This document shows, one piece after another, positions 8,404 to 17,286 of a stretch of DNA of 64,000 nt. A program made the position numbers and the translations under genes. How positions within the stretch are numbered: position 1 is the stretch's first letter; each line of letters begins with the position of its first letter. Below the pieces are notes generated by a model. It saw nothing but the letters and a program-made list of their open reading frames with translations, was not told where the DNA came from and searched no databases. This DNA comes from Alloalcanivorax xiamenensis (GTDB lineage Bacteria > Pseudomonadota > Gammaproteobacteria > Pseudomonadales > Alcanivoracaceae): assembly GCF_009846745.1 (NCBI RefSeq), contig NZ_AQPF01000005.1:1-64000 (forward strand). The letters are read 5' to 3'.

Positions 8404-8502
8404 GGTCGGATTCCGGATCGAAGAGCGAATGGAGAGGAAAGAGAGAAAAAGCGGCGTGGATTATGGCACAGAGGCCGGCCCGGGTCACACCGCCAGGGTG
8501 TG

Positions 8503-8590
8503 TATTCGCCGCCAAGGCGGCTTCCCACAGCGGCTCCGTGGCCTCCCTCCGTGGGAAGCTGTCCGGGCGGCGCTCCGCTTGGCAGCGAAT
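8503..8590. repeat. REP-type inverted pair upstream of ybiT
   Basis: Facing units (attcgccgccaaggcggctt + cccacag, and ccgtgggaagct ... cagcgaat) occupy the centre of the 305-base divergent region between ybiT and the next gene. The second unit has an insertion (gtccgggcggcgctccg) also seen in the copy at 9763-9847. No other feature is evident here. Confidence 0.75.
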
Positions 8591-8708
8591 CGTGGCGCGG
8601 CAACGATTCACGGACCTCGATGTCCGTGGACAATCTTTCCCGGCCCTTATAAGTTGCCCCGGTGTTTAGACGGAAGCCAGAACACCCGGCCAGGAGAGCA
8701 TCACCGCG

Positions 8709-9194
8709 ATGAACATCTACTACCGAGAGGAGCGCCTGTGCGGCGGCCTGTCCGGAAACGGGGAGAAGCAGAACTGGATCGACCGGCTGTTCGAGCGGCC
8801 GCGCCGGGCCAGGACCTGGGAAGCGTTTCCCCTGGACGACATCAACCGCGTGCTCCACAACCACCACAACTCCTTCGGCTGCTCGGTGAAGGCGCCCATG
8901 GGCAACATCATGTGGCGTAGTGAGGCCTTGCATTACACCCTGCCCTGCGATGTGGAGGCTTACATTCCACGGCACATTGCCTTCACCGATGGACAGCGCG
9001 ATTTCTATCTGGTGGTGATCGGCGACGCCTGTGAACTCCGTATCTGGCCGGACAGCCGCCAGCGGGAGCGGCGGGAGGCCCACTGGTTTTCGCATCAGCC
9101 GGTGACGGATTATCGGGACTTCAAGGCGCTCAAGGTCGCTTTCGACGCCCTGCTGGTCCATGTCCGCAAGGAGGATCGGTTAGCCGGCCACTGA
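8709..9194 (+). CDS. hypothetical protein, unknown family
   Basis: A 161-residue, probably cytoplasmic protein (no signal peptide, no membrane segment). Visible features are WIDRLFERPRRARTWEAFPLDDINRVLHNHHNSFGCSVKAPMGNIMW in the N-terminal half and an aromatic, strand-rich centre (DFYLVVIGDACELRIWPD). I do not recognise the family. Its 3' end overlaps the convergent PepSY gene by 15 bases. The codon pattern is like its neighbours, which supports it as a real gene. Confidence 0.6.
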   Translation: MNIYYREERLCGGLSGNGEKQNWIDRLFERPRRARTWEAFPLDDINRVLHNHHNSFGCSVKAPMGNIMWRSEALHYTLPCDVEAYIPRHIAFTDGQRDFYLVVIGDACELRIWPDSRQRERREAHWFSHQPVTDYRDFKALKVAFDALLVHVRKEDRLAGH

Positions 9195-10736
9195 CCGGCG
9201 CCGCGCCAGCGCCCTTCCTTTTTCCAGCGCCAACACCAGCAACAGACTGAGCCCCGCCAGCGGCAACAGCGCCAGCAGCGTCAGCGTGACCGCCAGCCAA
9301 TAGCGTTTGCGGATCGGCGGCGAGTCTGGCGCGCCGAGGCCACCGGCGGGCCGTCGGCGCCACCACATGACAGTGCCGGTGATCACCAACGCGACGATGG
9401 CGACGCAGGTGAGCAACATGACGATCTGATTGGCGCGGCCGAAGTAGTTGCCCATGTGCAGCGCCACGCCAAGTTCCACCGCCTTGGCGATGGCGCCGTA
9501 ATCGTCGAAGCCCACGTTCACCAGCAACCGGTGGCCGCCGCTGTCCAGGTGCAGGGTACGCTGGCCCTGGGGGCGGTCCGGGTAGGTGTAGGCGCTGTAG
9601 GGATCCCCCGCGTCAGCGGGAATCGACAGCCGATAGCCGTAAGGCAACCTCTGAGCGGCAAGGAGCGCATGGACACGGTTGATCGCCGCCGTGGAGGTGT
9701 CCAGGCCCTCATGAGAGTGGCGGTGGTCGGTCTGTTGGTGTTGGGGGCATGAGTTCACGCCGTATTCGCCGGCGAGCGGAGCGCCGCCCGGCCAGCTTCC
9801 CACGGAGAAGACGACGCAGCCGCTGTGGGAGGCTGCTTCAGCAGCGGGTGGGCGTGTGGGCATGCCTGCGTGTCGCGCATCAGTGGGCTGGCTCGCTACT
9901 GTGGTGCGGCGGCGGCCGTCCGGCAACGGCGCTTGCTGTAAAGCCCAGGGCGCGTCACCGAGAGTCTCCAGCATTGTTTTTGAGAGGTTTGTGTCGGAAA
10001 GGGTGGTCTCGGCAGGTACTTCCCCACCACCGTGATGGCGCAGTTGCGGCGGGTAACCCAGCCCCAGGGCGTTGCTCACCGGGCTCAGCACGCGGTCGCC
10101 CCAGAACGACGCCCAGGGCAGACCGGTGATGATCAGGAACACGATCATCACCGCCGTGTACACACCCACCAGACGGTGAATTTCCCGCCAGCGCTTGCGG
10201 CCCCGGCTACGCCGGTCAAACCTAAACGCCCTGCTCCGGCGTCCGCGCGGCCACCACAGATACAGCCCGGTGATCACCAATACCAGCGCCCAACTGGCGG
10301 CCAGTTCCACCAGTGCGTCACCGCCGCGTCCCAGCAGCAGCGAGCCGTGCATGACATCGGCGAAGCCCACCAAAGTGCGGGCATAAATGACGTCACCCAG
10401 AATCGTCCCGTCCCCCGGATCGACGAACACACGCAGCGGCTCGCCCTGCTCCGGCGTCACGAACGCCATGGCGGTGCGGCCGGGGCTCACCGGCATGTCG
10501 ATACGGGTGACGGTGCCACGCGGATAAGCCTCGCGCACCGCCGCCACCAGATCGCCGGCGGGCAGCACGGCGTCGCCGCTGGGGGCGAAACGCAGCTGCG
10601 GATAAATCAGATCGTTGAGTTCGTCGTTGAACAGATAAAGGGCGCCGGTGATCGCCAGGATCAGCAGAAACGGGGCCGTGAACAGCCCCGCGTAAAAGTG
10701 CCAGCGCCACACCGTGGCGTAGCCGTTGCGCGCCAT
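9180..10736 (-). CDS. PepSY-associated TM protein (siderophore-linked inner membrane reductase-like)
   Basis: A 518-residue inner-membrane protein with membrane segments near residues 15-36, 145-163, 190-212, 425-450 and 480-505, PepSY-like periplasmic parts (LRVFVDPGDGTILGD), and conserved histidines in RWHFYAGLF, DVMHGSLLLG, REIHRLVGVY and ALHMGNYFG. PepSY-TM proteins next to TonB receptors are thought to help reduce or release iron from siderophores. Its ATG overlaps the receptor's stop (TGATG). Residues about 285-330 are encoded by a REP element and have no counterpart in the family, yet the frame stays open. Confidence 0.87.
   Translation of the reverse strand: MARNGYATVWRWHFYAGLFTAPFLLILAITGALYLFNDELNDLIYPQLRFAPSGDAVLPAGDLVAAVREAYPRGTVTRIDMPVSPGRTAMAFVTPEQGEPLRVFVDPGDGTILGDVIYARTLVGFADVMHGSLLLGRGGDALVELAASWALVLVITGLYLWWPRGRRSRAFRFDRRSRGRKRWREIHRLVGVYTAVMIVFLIITGLPWASFWGDRVLSPVSNALGLGYPPQLRHHGGGEVPAETTLSDTNLSKTMLETLGDAPWALQQAPLPDGRRRTTVASQPTDARHAGMPTRPPAAEAASHSGCVVFSVGSWPGGAPLAGEYGVNSCPQHQQTDHRHSHEGLDTSTAAINRVHALLAAQRLPYGYRLSIPADAGDPYSAYTYPDRPQGQRTLHLDSGGHRLLVNVGFDDYGAIAKAVELGVALHMGNYFGRANQIVMLLTCVAIVALVITGTVMWWRRRPAGGLGAPDSPPIRKRYWLAVTLTLLALLPLAGLSLLLVLALEKGRALARRRSVAG
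9763..9847. repeat. REP-type inverted pair inside the PepSY coding region
   Basis: The same facing REP units as in intergenic copies, including the internal insertion seen at 8503-8590, lie within the PepSY reading frame and add about 45 low-similarity residues to a periplasmic loop without a stop codon. Confidence 0.75.
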
Positions 10737-12934
10737 CAGAAGCGGCCGGTCCAGCCCAGTTCCACGGTGCGCGGTTCACCGATGTAGACCTGGGTAGGGC
10801 TGTAGCCGGACCACTCGGCGTAGAACTCATCGGTGAGGTTGCGCCCGCGCAAGGTCAGGGTGCCGCCGGCCAGCGGGTAGCCCACCCAGGCGTCCAGCAG
10901 AGTGCGGCTGGCCACCCGGTATTGGTTGGCGGTACCGGTAAAGAAGTCGCCGGTGTAGCGCACCGCGCCGCCGACGGTGACCGGCAACGACGCCAGCGTA
11001 TAGGCGCTGCTGAGGTTCCAGGTTTTCTCCGGCACGTTGGTGAGCCGGTTGCCGGACTGGTCGGCGCCGCCGCTGCTGGTCATGCGGGTGTACTCGGCGT
11101 CGTTGAAGGCGCCGTTCAGGTTCAACCACCAGCGCGGGTGCGGTCGCAGGGTCAGGTCCACTTCCACGCCCCTGGATTCCAGGCTGCCGCCCTGGATCGA
11201 GAGGCCGGGGTTGTTGGGATCGCGGGTGACGATGTCGTCCTGGCGGATGCGGTACACCGAAGTCATCAGCGTCAACCGGTCACCCCACAACCGGCCGCGG
11301 ATCCCGGCTTCCACGGAACGGCCCGAGGTCAGGTCAAAACGGGCATTGGTGACGTTGCTCAGCAGCAGGCCGCCCACCGGCGCCGAGGCGCGATTGTATT
11401 GCAGGAACACCTGGGTGGCGTTGGTGAGGTCATAGACGGTGCCGAATCGCCAGGACAGATCCTCGAAGGTCTGGCCGAAGGTCTCGCGGCTGCCGGCGTC
11501 GAGATCGTCGATGCCCCGGTCCAGATCCAGATACTCGTAACGCAGCCCCGCCACCATCAGCCAGCGCGGCGTCAGGTTGAGGGCGTCCTCCATGAACACC
11601 GCGCGGCCGGACACGGTGCTGTCGTAGTTGAGCCGGCTGGTGTCATCCGCCGGCGAATTCGGCGGCAGATAGCCCCGGTCCGGGTTGAACGGGTCCACCG
11701 CCGTGGTGGTGCCGAAGCGGCGGCGGGTGTCGAAGTCGGTGTACTGGTATTCGACGCCGGCGGTGAAGCGATGGCGGCGCTCACCCCAGTAACCGTCATA
11801 GACGGCGTAGGCCCGCTCGGAGGCGAAGCGGTGATGGTGGTTAATGCGGGTGGTGCCGCGTTCCAGCAATCCGCTGTCTGCCTCGTAGGTGAAATCCTCG
11901 GAGTTGGCCCAGTCCCGGTTGGCGTTGTACAGCCCCAGTTCGTTGATCAGCCGCCAGGTGGAGGTCAGTTGGTAATCCACCTTGGTGCGCAGCCACTGGC
12001 TGTCAGCGGTCATAGCGCCGTCACGGACGTTGTAGTTGTGGTCGCGGATCGATTCGTCCAGCACCAGATCACCACCGGACACCACGTCACTGGGATCCCG
12101 TGCCACCGAGGCCGGCAGCAACGGCGCGCCCTGGTAGGGCGTGGTGTACCGGTCCTGGTAGACATCGAAGGCGGCGCTGAGGGTGAGCCGCTCGGTGGCC
12201 TGGAACAACAGGCTGGTGGTCAGGGCGTTGGTGCGGGACGAGGTGTCGTCGATGTAGCCGTTGCTCTCGCCGTGGCTGAGATCGGCGCGCAATGCCAGCC
12301 GCTCGCTCACCACTTTGTTGCCGCCGACACCCAGGCGCACGGTGTCATTACTGCCGTAGGAGATCATCCCTTCGCGGCTGTCCCCTGCCAGGCTGGCCTT
12401 GCGCGGCACCAGATTGATGCTGCCGGCGAGCGCGCCAGTGCCGTGCAACACCGACGCTGGCCCTTTGAGAATTTCCACCCGCTCCAGGTTCCAGGTGTCC
12501 AGGTTGCGCGCCACCATGCCCGGATCCGCCACCCGCACGCCATCGAACAGATACCCCACGTCGGTGAGGCCGCGCATCACGGCGGAAGCCGGTGAACCGG
12601 GGATGTTGCCGGCGCTGACGCCGGGGGCGCTGCGGTACAGCTCGATCAGGTTGCGCAGGCCCTGTTGTTCGATGTCCTCGCGGTCCACGCGGTTAACGGT
12701 GGCCGGCACCTCCCGGGGTTCCAGGCCCAGCCGCCCGGCGGTGGTGGTCGGCCGGGGCTGGGCCTCGATGTCCGCGCCCACTTCCACCGACTCCAATACA
12801 TGGGGCTCCGGCTGTGACCAGACCGCTCCCGGCCACAGGACCGCGCAGCACAAACAACCGGACAGGGCGTAACGCGGAGAGATATAACGTCGTGGAGAGG
12901 GGTAACGTGGAAAAACAGGGAACGGCAGCGACAA
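10736..12934 (-). CDS. TonB-dependent siderophore receptor
   Basis: A 732-residue outer membrane receptor. A signal sequence is followed by a plug domain (PREVPATVNRVDREDIEQQGLRNLIELYRSAPGV, then VMRGLTDVGYLFDGVRV and RVEILKGPASVLHGTGALAGSINLVPRKAS), then a 22-strand-type barrel ending in aromatic Phe (VELGWTGRF). The plug motifs fit the FpvA/FhuE-like siderophore receptor group, though no N-terminal signalling domain is present. It sits in a leftward operon after a small anchored protein and before the PepSY protein. The substrate cannot be told from sequence alone. Confidence 0.92.
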   Translation of the reverse strand: MSLPFPVFPRYPSPRRYISPRYALSGCLCCAVLWPGAVWSQPEPHVLESVEVGADIEAQPRPTTTAGRLGLEPREVPATVNRVDREDIEQQGLRNLIELYRSAPGVSAGNIPGSPASAVMRGLTDVGYLFDGVRVADPGMVARNLDTWNLERVEILKGPASVLHGTGALAGSINLVPRKASLAGDSREGMISYGSNDTVRLGVGGNKVVSERLALRADLSHGESNGYIDDTSSRTNALTTSLLFQATERLTLSAAFDVYQDRYTTPYQGAPLLPASVARDPSDVVSGGDLVLDESIRDHNYNVRDGAMTADSQWLRTKVDYQLTSTWRLINELGLYNANRDWANSEDFTYEADSGLLERGTTRINHHHRFASERAYAVYDGYWGERRHRFTAGVEYQYTDFDTRRRFGTTTAVDPFNPDRGYLPPNSPADDTSRLNYDSTVSGRAVFMEDALNLTPRWLMVAGLRYEYLDLDRGIDDLDAGSRETFGQTFEDLSWRFGTVYDLTNATQVFLQYNRASAPVGGLLLSNVTNARFDLTSGRSVEAGIRGRLWGDRLTLMTSVYRIRQDDIVTRDPNNPGLSIQGGSLESRGVEVDLTLRPHPRWWLNLNGAFNDAEYTRMTSSGGADQSGNRLTNVPEKTWNLSSAYTLASLPVTVGGAVRYTGDFFTGTANQYRVASRTLLDAWVGYPLAGGTLTLRGRNLTDEFYAEWSGYSPTQVYIGEPRTVELGWTGRF

Positions 12935-13033
12935 GAAAACCTCCAGGCGAACGCGGACACTTTGGCGCGCAAGCCTAGCGGTACGGAGGAAGAAGAAAAT
13001 GCGGCATATTGTCGCGGCGCCGCGCCACCCGGA

Positions 13034-13453
13034 TCAGCGCAGCTCGACGATGATCCGGCGGCCGCCGCTGATCTGGACCTTGCCATCCTGGCTGACCCGG
13101 GTTTCCGGGCCGAAGTTGGCCACCACGGTGTGGCTGCCGGGTTCCAAACGGACGGTGGAGTTGACCCGGTAGCGTTTGCGCTCGTCCACCATCACCACGA
13201 TCAGATGGTAGACATCGCCACCGTCCCGGCGCGCGTCCACCAGATAGTTATCGCCCTTGCCCTGCCAACGGACCCGCTGATCGGCGTCATGCAGAATCAC
13301 CCGCATCACCTCGGTGTCGCCGTCCCGATCCAGGGCCACCGCCAGACCGTCCACCCGTTCGGGGGTGCTGGCATTGCGCCACAGAAACACCGCCACCAGC
13401 CCCGCCAGCAACAACAACGCCAACAAGGGCTTAATAATGCGTCTCATCGTCAT
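13034..13453 (-). CDS. small membrane-anchored periplasmic protein of the iron-uptake operon
   Basis: A 139-residue protein with an N-terminal hydrophobic anchor (residues 7-26, IIKPLLALLLLAGLVAVFLW) and a strand-rich periplasmic part with no recognised motif. It precedes the TonB receptor in the same direction with a gap of about 100 bases, so it is probably co-transcribed. No family is recognised; a role as an accessory to receptor or PepSY function is only suggested by position. Confidence 0.6.
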   Translation of the reverse strand: MTMRRIIKPLLALLLLAGLVAVFLWRNASTPERVDGLAVALDRDGDTEVMRVILHDADQRVRWQGKGDNYLVDARRDGGDVYHLIVVMVDERKRYRVNSTVRLEPGSHTVVANFGPETRVSQDGKVQISGGRRIIVELR

Positions 13454-13650
13454 CCTTTTCCGTTCATCCGTGTGCTACTCAGGCATAGACCCACGGGAAC
13501 AGAACAAGTTGCCTGAAAACGGAAGACAGAACCGTAAAACAGGGTAACCCGGATCGGCTCCGGTCATCGCCCCGTCGATCCTGGCAAGAAAAAACGTTCG
13601 CAGGAAGGGAAAATGGTAGCTATTGCCAGTGCGAGAATACGAAGGGTATG

Positions 13651-13721
13651 AATTCGCTGGCAAGCCAGCTTCCCACAGGGGACTACGAAGCGATCGTGGG
13701 AAGCGGGCTTGCCCGCGAACG
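13651..13721. repeat. REP-type inverted pair
   Basis: Facing units attcgctggcaagccagctt + cccaca and cgtgggaagcgggcttgcccgcgaa between the small anchored gene and cysH. The remainder of this 308-base gap shows no gene. Confidence 0.75.
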
Positions 13722-13761
13722 AAGGGACAGCGGCGGTCGGTACGCGACCACCTCTACGCGG

Positions 13762-14472
13762 TTACAGGTGGATGCCACACTCGGTTTTGGCCTTGCCCTG
13801 CCAACGGCCTTCACGGCCCTCGCCTTTCCAGGTGCAATGGCTGCAACCGATGGAGTGGTAGCCTTCCTGGACCAGCGGGTGGAACGGCAGGTCGTGTTCG
13901 GCGATGTAGGCGTCACGTTCTTCCCGGGTCACATCGATCATCGGGTTGAACTTGATCATGCCGCGACGCTCCTCGAAGATCTCCAGGCCGGCTCGATGCT
14001 CGGTTTGCCAGGACATCAGGCTGGAAATCCACAGGTCGTAGTTTTCCTTGGCCTCTTCCAGCGGCGTCACCTTGTTCACCTGACAGCACAGATCCGGGTC
14101 GGTTTGCCACATGCGTTCCTGCTGGGATACCTCATGGTGCTGTGGATCCGGGGTCACATCGATGACGTCCAGATTGAAACGCTCGACCAGGTAATCCTTG
14201 TATTCCAGGGTCTCCTGGAAGTGATACCCGGTATCGATGAAATGGACTTTCTGTTCCGGCCGGATGGTGGAAATGATATGCAAGAAATACGCGGAAGTGG
14301 CGGCGAAGGACGACGTCACCATGATCCGGTCCGGGGCGAAATCCTGATACACGCGCTGAATGCGCTCGGCGAAACTCAGCGAACGGTAGACCCGGTTCAG
14401 GTCGGCAAGGGTCTCCCGGGACAGACCGGCGCTGTTGTCGCCTACCCGTGTAATCAGTTGTGCATTGCCCAT
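13762..14472 (-). CDS. cysH: phosphoadenylyl/adenylyl-sulfate reductase
   Basis: A 236-residue cytoplasmic enzyme of assimilatory sulfate reduction, making sulfite from (P)APS using thioredoxin. It has the PP-loop-like region VTSSFAATSAYFLHII, then HFIDTGYHFQETLEY, the Cys pairs C129-C130 and C210-x2-C213 that bind a [4Fe-4S] cluster, and the catalytic C-terminal ECGIHL (Cys232). The presence of both Cys pairs indicates the iron-sulfur, APS-using type rather than the E. coli PAPS type. It stands alone on its strand. Confidence 0.94.
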   Translation of the reverse strand: MGNAQLITRVGDNSAGLSRETLADLNRVYRSLSFAERIQRVYQDFAPDRIMVTSSFAATSAYFLHIISTIRPEQKVHFIDTGYHFQETLEYKDYLVERFNLDVIDVTPDPQHHEVSQQERMWQTDPDLCCQVNKVTPLEEAKENYDLWISSLMSWQTEHRAGLEIFEERRGMIKFNPMIDVTREERDAYIAEHDLPFHPLVQEGYHSIGCSHCTWKGEGREGRWQGKAKTECGIHL

Positions 14473-14705
14473 GACGTCGCTGTACCTCGAGTCGCTTCAG
14501 GTAACTGGAGAGGCCATGATAAGGACGCTGTAAACATTATAAAGAAATAAATAGTGCTACTTTTATACTCAACTGAAATATAAAAAGATAAACCCATCAC
14601 ATTCCGGAAACCACTCGCGAACCTTCCTCTGGATCGCTGTCGGATTCTTCTGTGGCATGCCTGGAAAGCATGCCGTTGTCACGGAAGCAATCAGGAGGAA
14701 ACACC

Positions 14706-15128
14706 ATGAAAGCTTCGCTAAAGGGTCCGATGGTCGCAGTGGCCACCTTTGTTCTAGCCACCGGTGCCAGCAGCCTCGCGCTGGCGCAACAGCACACCAC
14801 CGAAAACCCGTCGGCGCCACCGGCCGGCGCCGCGCAGCAGGCCCCGCAACAGCAAGGCGCCATGCCGCAAAGCACCGATATTTCCGATCAGGACGTGCAG
14901 CGCTTCGCCGAAGCCCAGGGCAAGGTGAACGACATCAAACAGGAGTACCAGGGCAAATTGCAGGAGAGTGCCCAGGATCCGCGGAAAGCCATGGAAATAC
15001 AGCAGGAGGCGCAACAGGAGATGGTGCAGGCGGTGCAGGACAGCGGTATGGATGTTCAGAAGTACAACCAGATCGCTCAACTGGCCCAGTACGACAACGA
15101 ATTGCGCCAGCGCATCGAGTCCCAGTAA
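14706..15128 (+). CDS. DUF4168 exported protein
   Basis: A 140-residue secreted protein. A signal peptide (about 1-27, ending SLALAQ) is followed by a Gln/Pro/Ala-rich linker and a helical DUF4168 domain (DISDQDVQRFAEAQGKVNDIKQEYQGKL to the end). The ATG at 14706 has AGGAGG at a good distance, so the longer reading frame was rejected. The family is widespread and uncharacterised. A strong hairpin terminator follows. Confidence 0.85.
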   Translation: MKASLKGPMVAVATFVLATGASSLALAQQHTTENPSAPPAGAAQQAPQQQGAMPQSTDISDQDVQRFAEAQGKVNDIKQEYQGKLQESAQDPRKAMEIQQEAQQEMVQAVQDSGMDVQKYNQIAQLAQYDNELRQRIESQ

Positions 15129-15161
15129 CGGCTCTGCCCGGAAAGCAACGTCCATAACCCC

Positions 15162-15195
15162 AAAGGACCGGCGAATGCCGGTCCTTTTGTTTTTC
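15162..15195 (+). terminator. Rho-independent terminator after the DUF4168 gene
   Basis: Stem aaaggaccggc / gccggtccttt with loop gaat followed by a T-rich tract (tttgtttttc). It may also limit readthrough from the convergent TonB receptor gene. Confidence 0.85.
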
Positions 15196-15223
15196 TTCCG
15201 CCTTCAGAGACACGGCTTTTCGA

Positions 15224-17176
15224 TCAGAACGTCACTCTCATGCCCAGCCAGTAACGGCGGCCATCTTCCACATAGCCGTATTCATCATAAAAGATTTCTT
15301 TGTCGGTAAGATTGTAGATACCGGCGTTCAGCGTGGTTTGCGGTGACAGACGGAAAGCCACACCAGCGTCCATCAAGGTATTCGACGGCGCGGTCGTGGT
15401 GTTGCTGGACGGCCCGGTCACCGGCTGGCTCTCTTTGCCGCGATAGTGCACGGAGGTCCAAGGGGCAATCCGATCGGTGGCGCGCCAGTCCGCCCGCAGG
15501 GACGCCAGGTGTTCCGGAATCTGGGTCAGCGGCTGCCCTTTGTACTCACCGGATTTCTGTTCGGAATCGGTGTAGGTGTAGCTGAAGGTCAGATCCAGTT
15601 GGCGCCACAGGGTGGTGGCCAGGGTCGCTTCCACCCCTTTGGTCACCGCTTCATCCACATTGATACGGTAGGTCGGGTCGGCACCGAAATCATTGGGACC
15701 ATCGGTGCAAATGGTGATCGGACAGGCTACCCGGGTGATTTTATCCTCGAAGTCGTTATGGAACACGGTAACGCTGGCGGTGAGTACCCGGCCGGCATTG
15801 AAGTACAGGCCAAGTTCTTTGTTCAGTGAGGTTTCCGGTTCCAGATCCGGGTTGCCGTAAATGTTGCCGCCCCGGCTGACCTGCCCCCAGTCCGGGGTGA
15901 TTTCACGCAGGTTCGGCGAACGGTAGCCGGTGGAAACACCCCCCTTGATGGTCCAGCGCGGCGCGAAGCCCCATACCGCATAGAGACGCGGGCTGACCTG
16001 GCTGCCGTAATTTTCGTCATCGTCCAGTCGCACGCCACCGGTGAGGCTCACATTGTGCGGCAGCATCCATTCATCTTCGACGAACATCGCCCATTTGGAA
16101 CCGTCCACCCGGGTGCGGTCAGAGATGCGATTCGATGTCTTGTCGGACAGTTCTTCCTTTTCGAAATCCGCGCCCACGGTCAGCATATGGTCTCCCAGCG
16201 GCACCATCAGGCTGCTCTTGGCGGTGGTATTGGTGATGGTCATCTCGCGGGTTTCGTTTTCGGTCTCTTCCCGCTGCACATAGCTGTCCGAGGTACCGAT
16301 GGCCCAGCGGCCGGTGTGAGTCAACGCCAGCACTTCGCGGCGAAACTCGTCGTCGCTATCGGTACAACCGCCACGGCAGCCGTCCGGATCCACACTCTCA
16401 CCCACATGGCCACGACGGCGCTGACGGGTTTCCCCCGCTTCCAGGGTGAAGTCGTGATCGGCGGTGGGCGTGAACGCCAGTTTGGCGGTGAGGCTGCGCA
16501 GACTTTTATCTTCGAAGCCGTTGGCAAAGCGATCCTCTTCACGGTTACTGAACTTGCCTGAGAGCTGCAAACCCAACAGGTCTTTTTTCAGCGGACCGTT
16601 GAGGAAGAAGTTACCCTGCTGCATGTCCCCGGAGCGGGAGTCGTCCTGAATGATGGTATCCAGCTGCATGCCGCCGCCCCACTCGTCGGCGACCTTGCGG
16701 GTGATGATGTTGATCACGCCGCCAATGGCATCGGAACCGTACAGCGTGGACATGGGACCGCGCACGACTTCAATACGCTCGATGGCCTGCAGCGGCGGCA
16801 ACCAGTCCTGTTCGAAACCGGCGCTGCCGTTGGGGCGGCTTTCCCGGGAAGACACCGGCTTGCCATCCACCAGGATCAGCGTGTATTGCGCCGGCATCCC
16901 GCGCATGACGATGTCGTTGCCGTTGTCACCGGCGCCGCCGCCGGTAACGATGACACCGGGGATATCCCGCAGCGCGTCGGTGGCGTCCTTGTAGAAACGC
17001 TGTTCCAGTTGTTCGCGATCAATAACGCTGATCGAGGCCGGCGCGTCCTCCAACTGCTGAATGCGTCCCGCGGCGGTCACCGTGACCCGTTCGATCTGGT
17101 TGACGGTGTCATCGGCAATCACCGAACCCGCCCCCAAGCCGAGTACCACCCCGGTCAAGGCACAACGTAATTTCAT
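15224..17176 (-). CDS. TonB-dependent receptor, FepA/CirA-like
   Basis: A 650-residue outer membrane receptor. The signal peptide is about residues 1-21. The TonB-box region is QIERVTVTAAGR, the plug has APASISVIDREQLEQR, GVIVTGGGAGDNGNDIVMRGM and RIEVVRGPMSTLYGSDAIGGVINIITRK, and the barrel ends YWLGMRVTF. The sequence resembles ferric enterobactin/colicin-type receptors (FepA/BfeA/CirA). The inner ATG at 17176 was chosen because it gives a standard signal peptide (MKLRCALTGVVLGLG). A Fur-like site lies about 70-90 bases upstream, and a two-component system is immediately upstream on the same strand, a common arrangement for BfeA-like receptors. Confidence 0.92.
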   Translation of the reverse strand: MKLRCALTGVVLGLGAGSVIADDTVNQIERVTVTAAGRIQQLEDAPASISVIDREQLEQRFYKDATDALRDIPGVIVTGGGAGDNGNDIVMRGMPAQYTLILVDGKPVSSRESRPNGSAGFEQDWLPPLQAIERIEVVRGPMSTLYGSDAIGGVINIITRKVADEWGGGMQLDTIIQDDSRSGDMQQGNFFLNGPLKKDLLGLQLSGKFSNREEDRFANGFEDKSLRSLTAKLAFTPTADHDFTLEAGETRQRRRGHVGESVDPDGCRGGCTDSDDEFRREVLALTHTGRWAIGTSDSYVQREETENETREMTITNTTAKSSLMVPLGDHMLTVGADFEKEELSDKTSNRISDRTRVDGSKWAMFVEDEWMLPHNVSLTGGVRLDDDENYGSQVSPRLYAVWGFAPRWTIKGGVSTGYRSPNLREITPDWGQVSRGGNIYGNPDLEPETSLNKELGLYFNAGRVLTASVTVFHNDFEDKITRVACPITICTDGPNDFGADPTYRINVDEAVTKGVEATLATTLWRQLDLTFSYTYTDSEQKSGEYKGQPLTQIPEHLASLRADWRATDRIAPWTSVHYRGKESQPVTGPSSNTTTAPSNTLMDAGVAFRLSPQTTLNAGIYNLTDKEIFYDEYGYVEDGRRYWLGMRVTF

Positions 17177-17243
17177 TCCTGAACTCCCGCAGTTTCCCAA
17201 TGGCGTCCAAAGACCCGATCCCGGACGTAAAATTGCGAACAGG

Positions 17244-17263
17244 AATGATATAGATTCTTATTT
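17244..17263 (-). promoter_or_regulatory. putative Fur box upstream of the TonB receptor
   Basis: On the minus strand the sequence AATAAGAATCTATATCATTC resembles the Fur consensus and nearly repeats the motif at 19352-19369. It lies between the kinase stop and the receptor start, where a receptor promoter is expected. Confidence 0.45.
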
Positions 17264-17286
17264 GATGAAAAAGGCAGGATTACACT

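Noticed and set aside
6856..8652. 598-codon plus-strand frame opposite ybiT
   Set aside because: It is the mirror of the ABC-F gene, caused by high-GC codon structure. Its translation is repetitive Val/Gly/His-rich sequence with no family likeness.
10922..12595. 557-codon plus-strand frame opposite the TonB receptor
   Set aside because: Antisense shadow of a well-supported receptor gene; low-complexity translation and no ribosome binding site.
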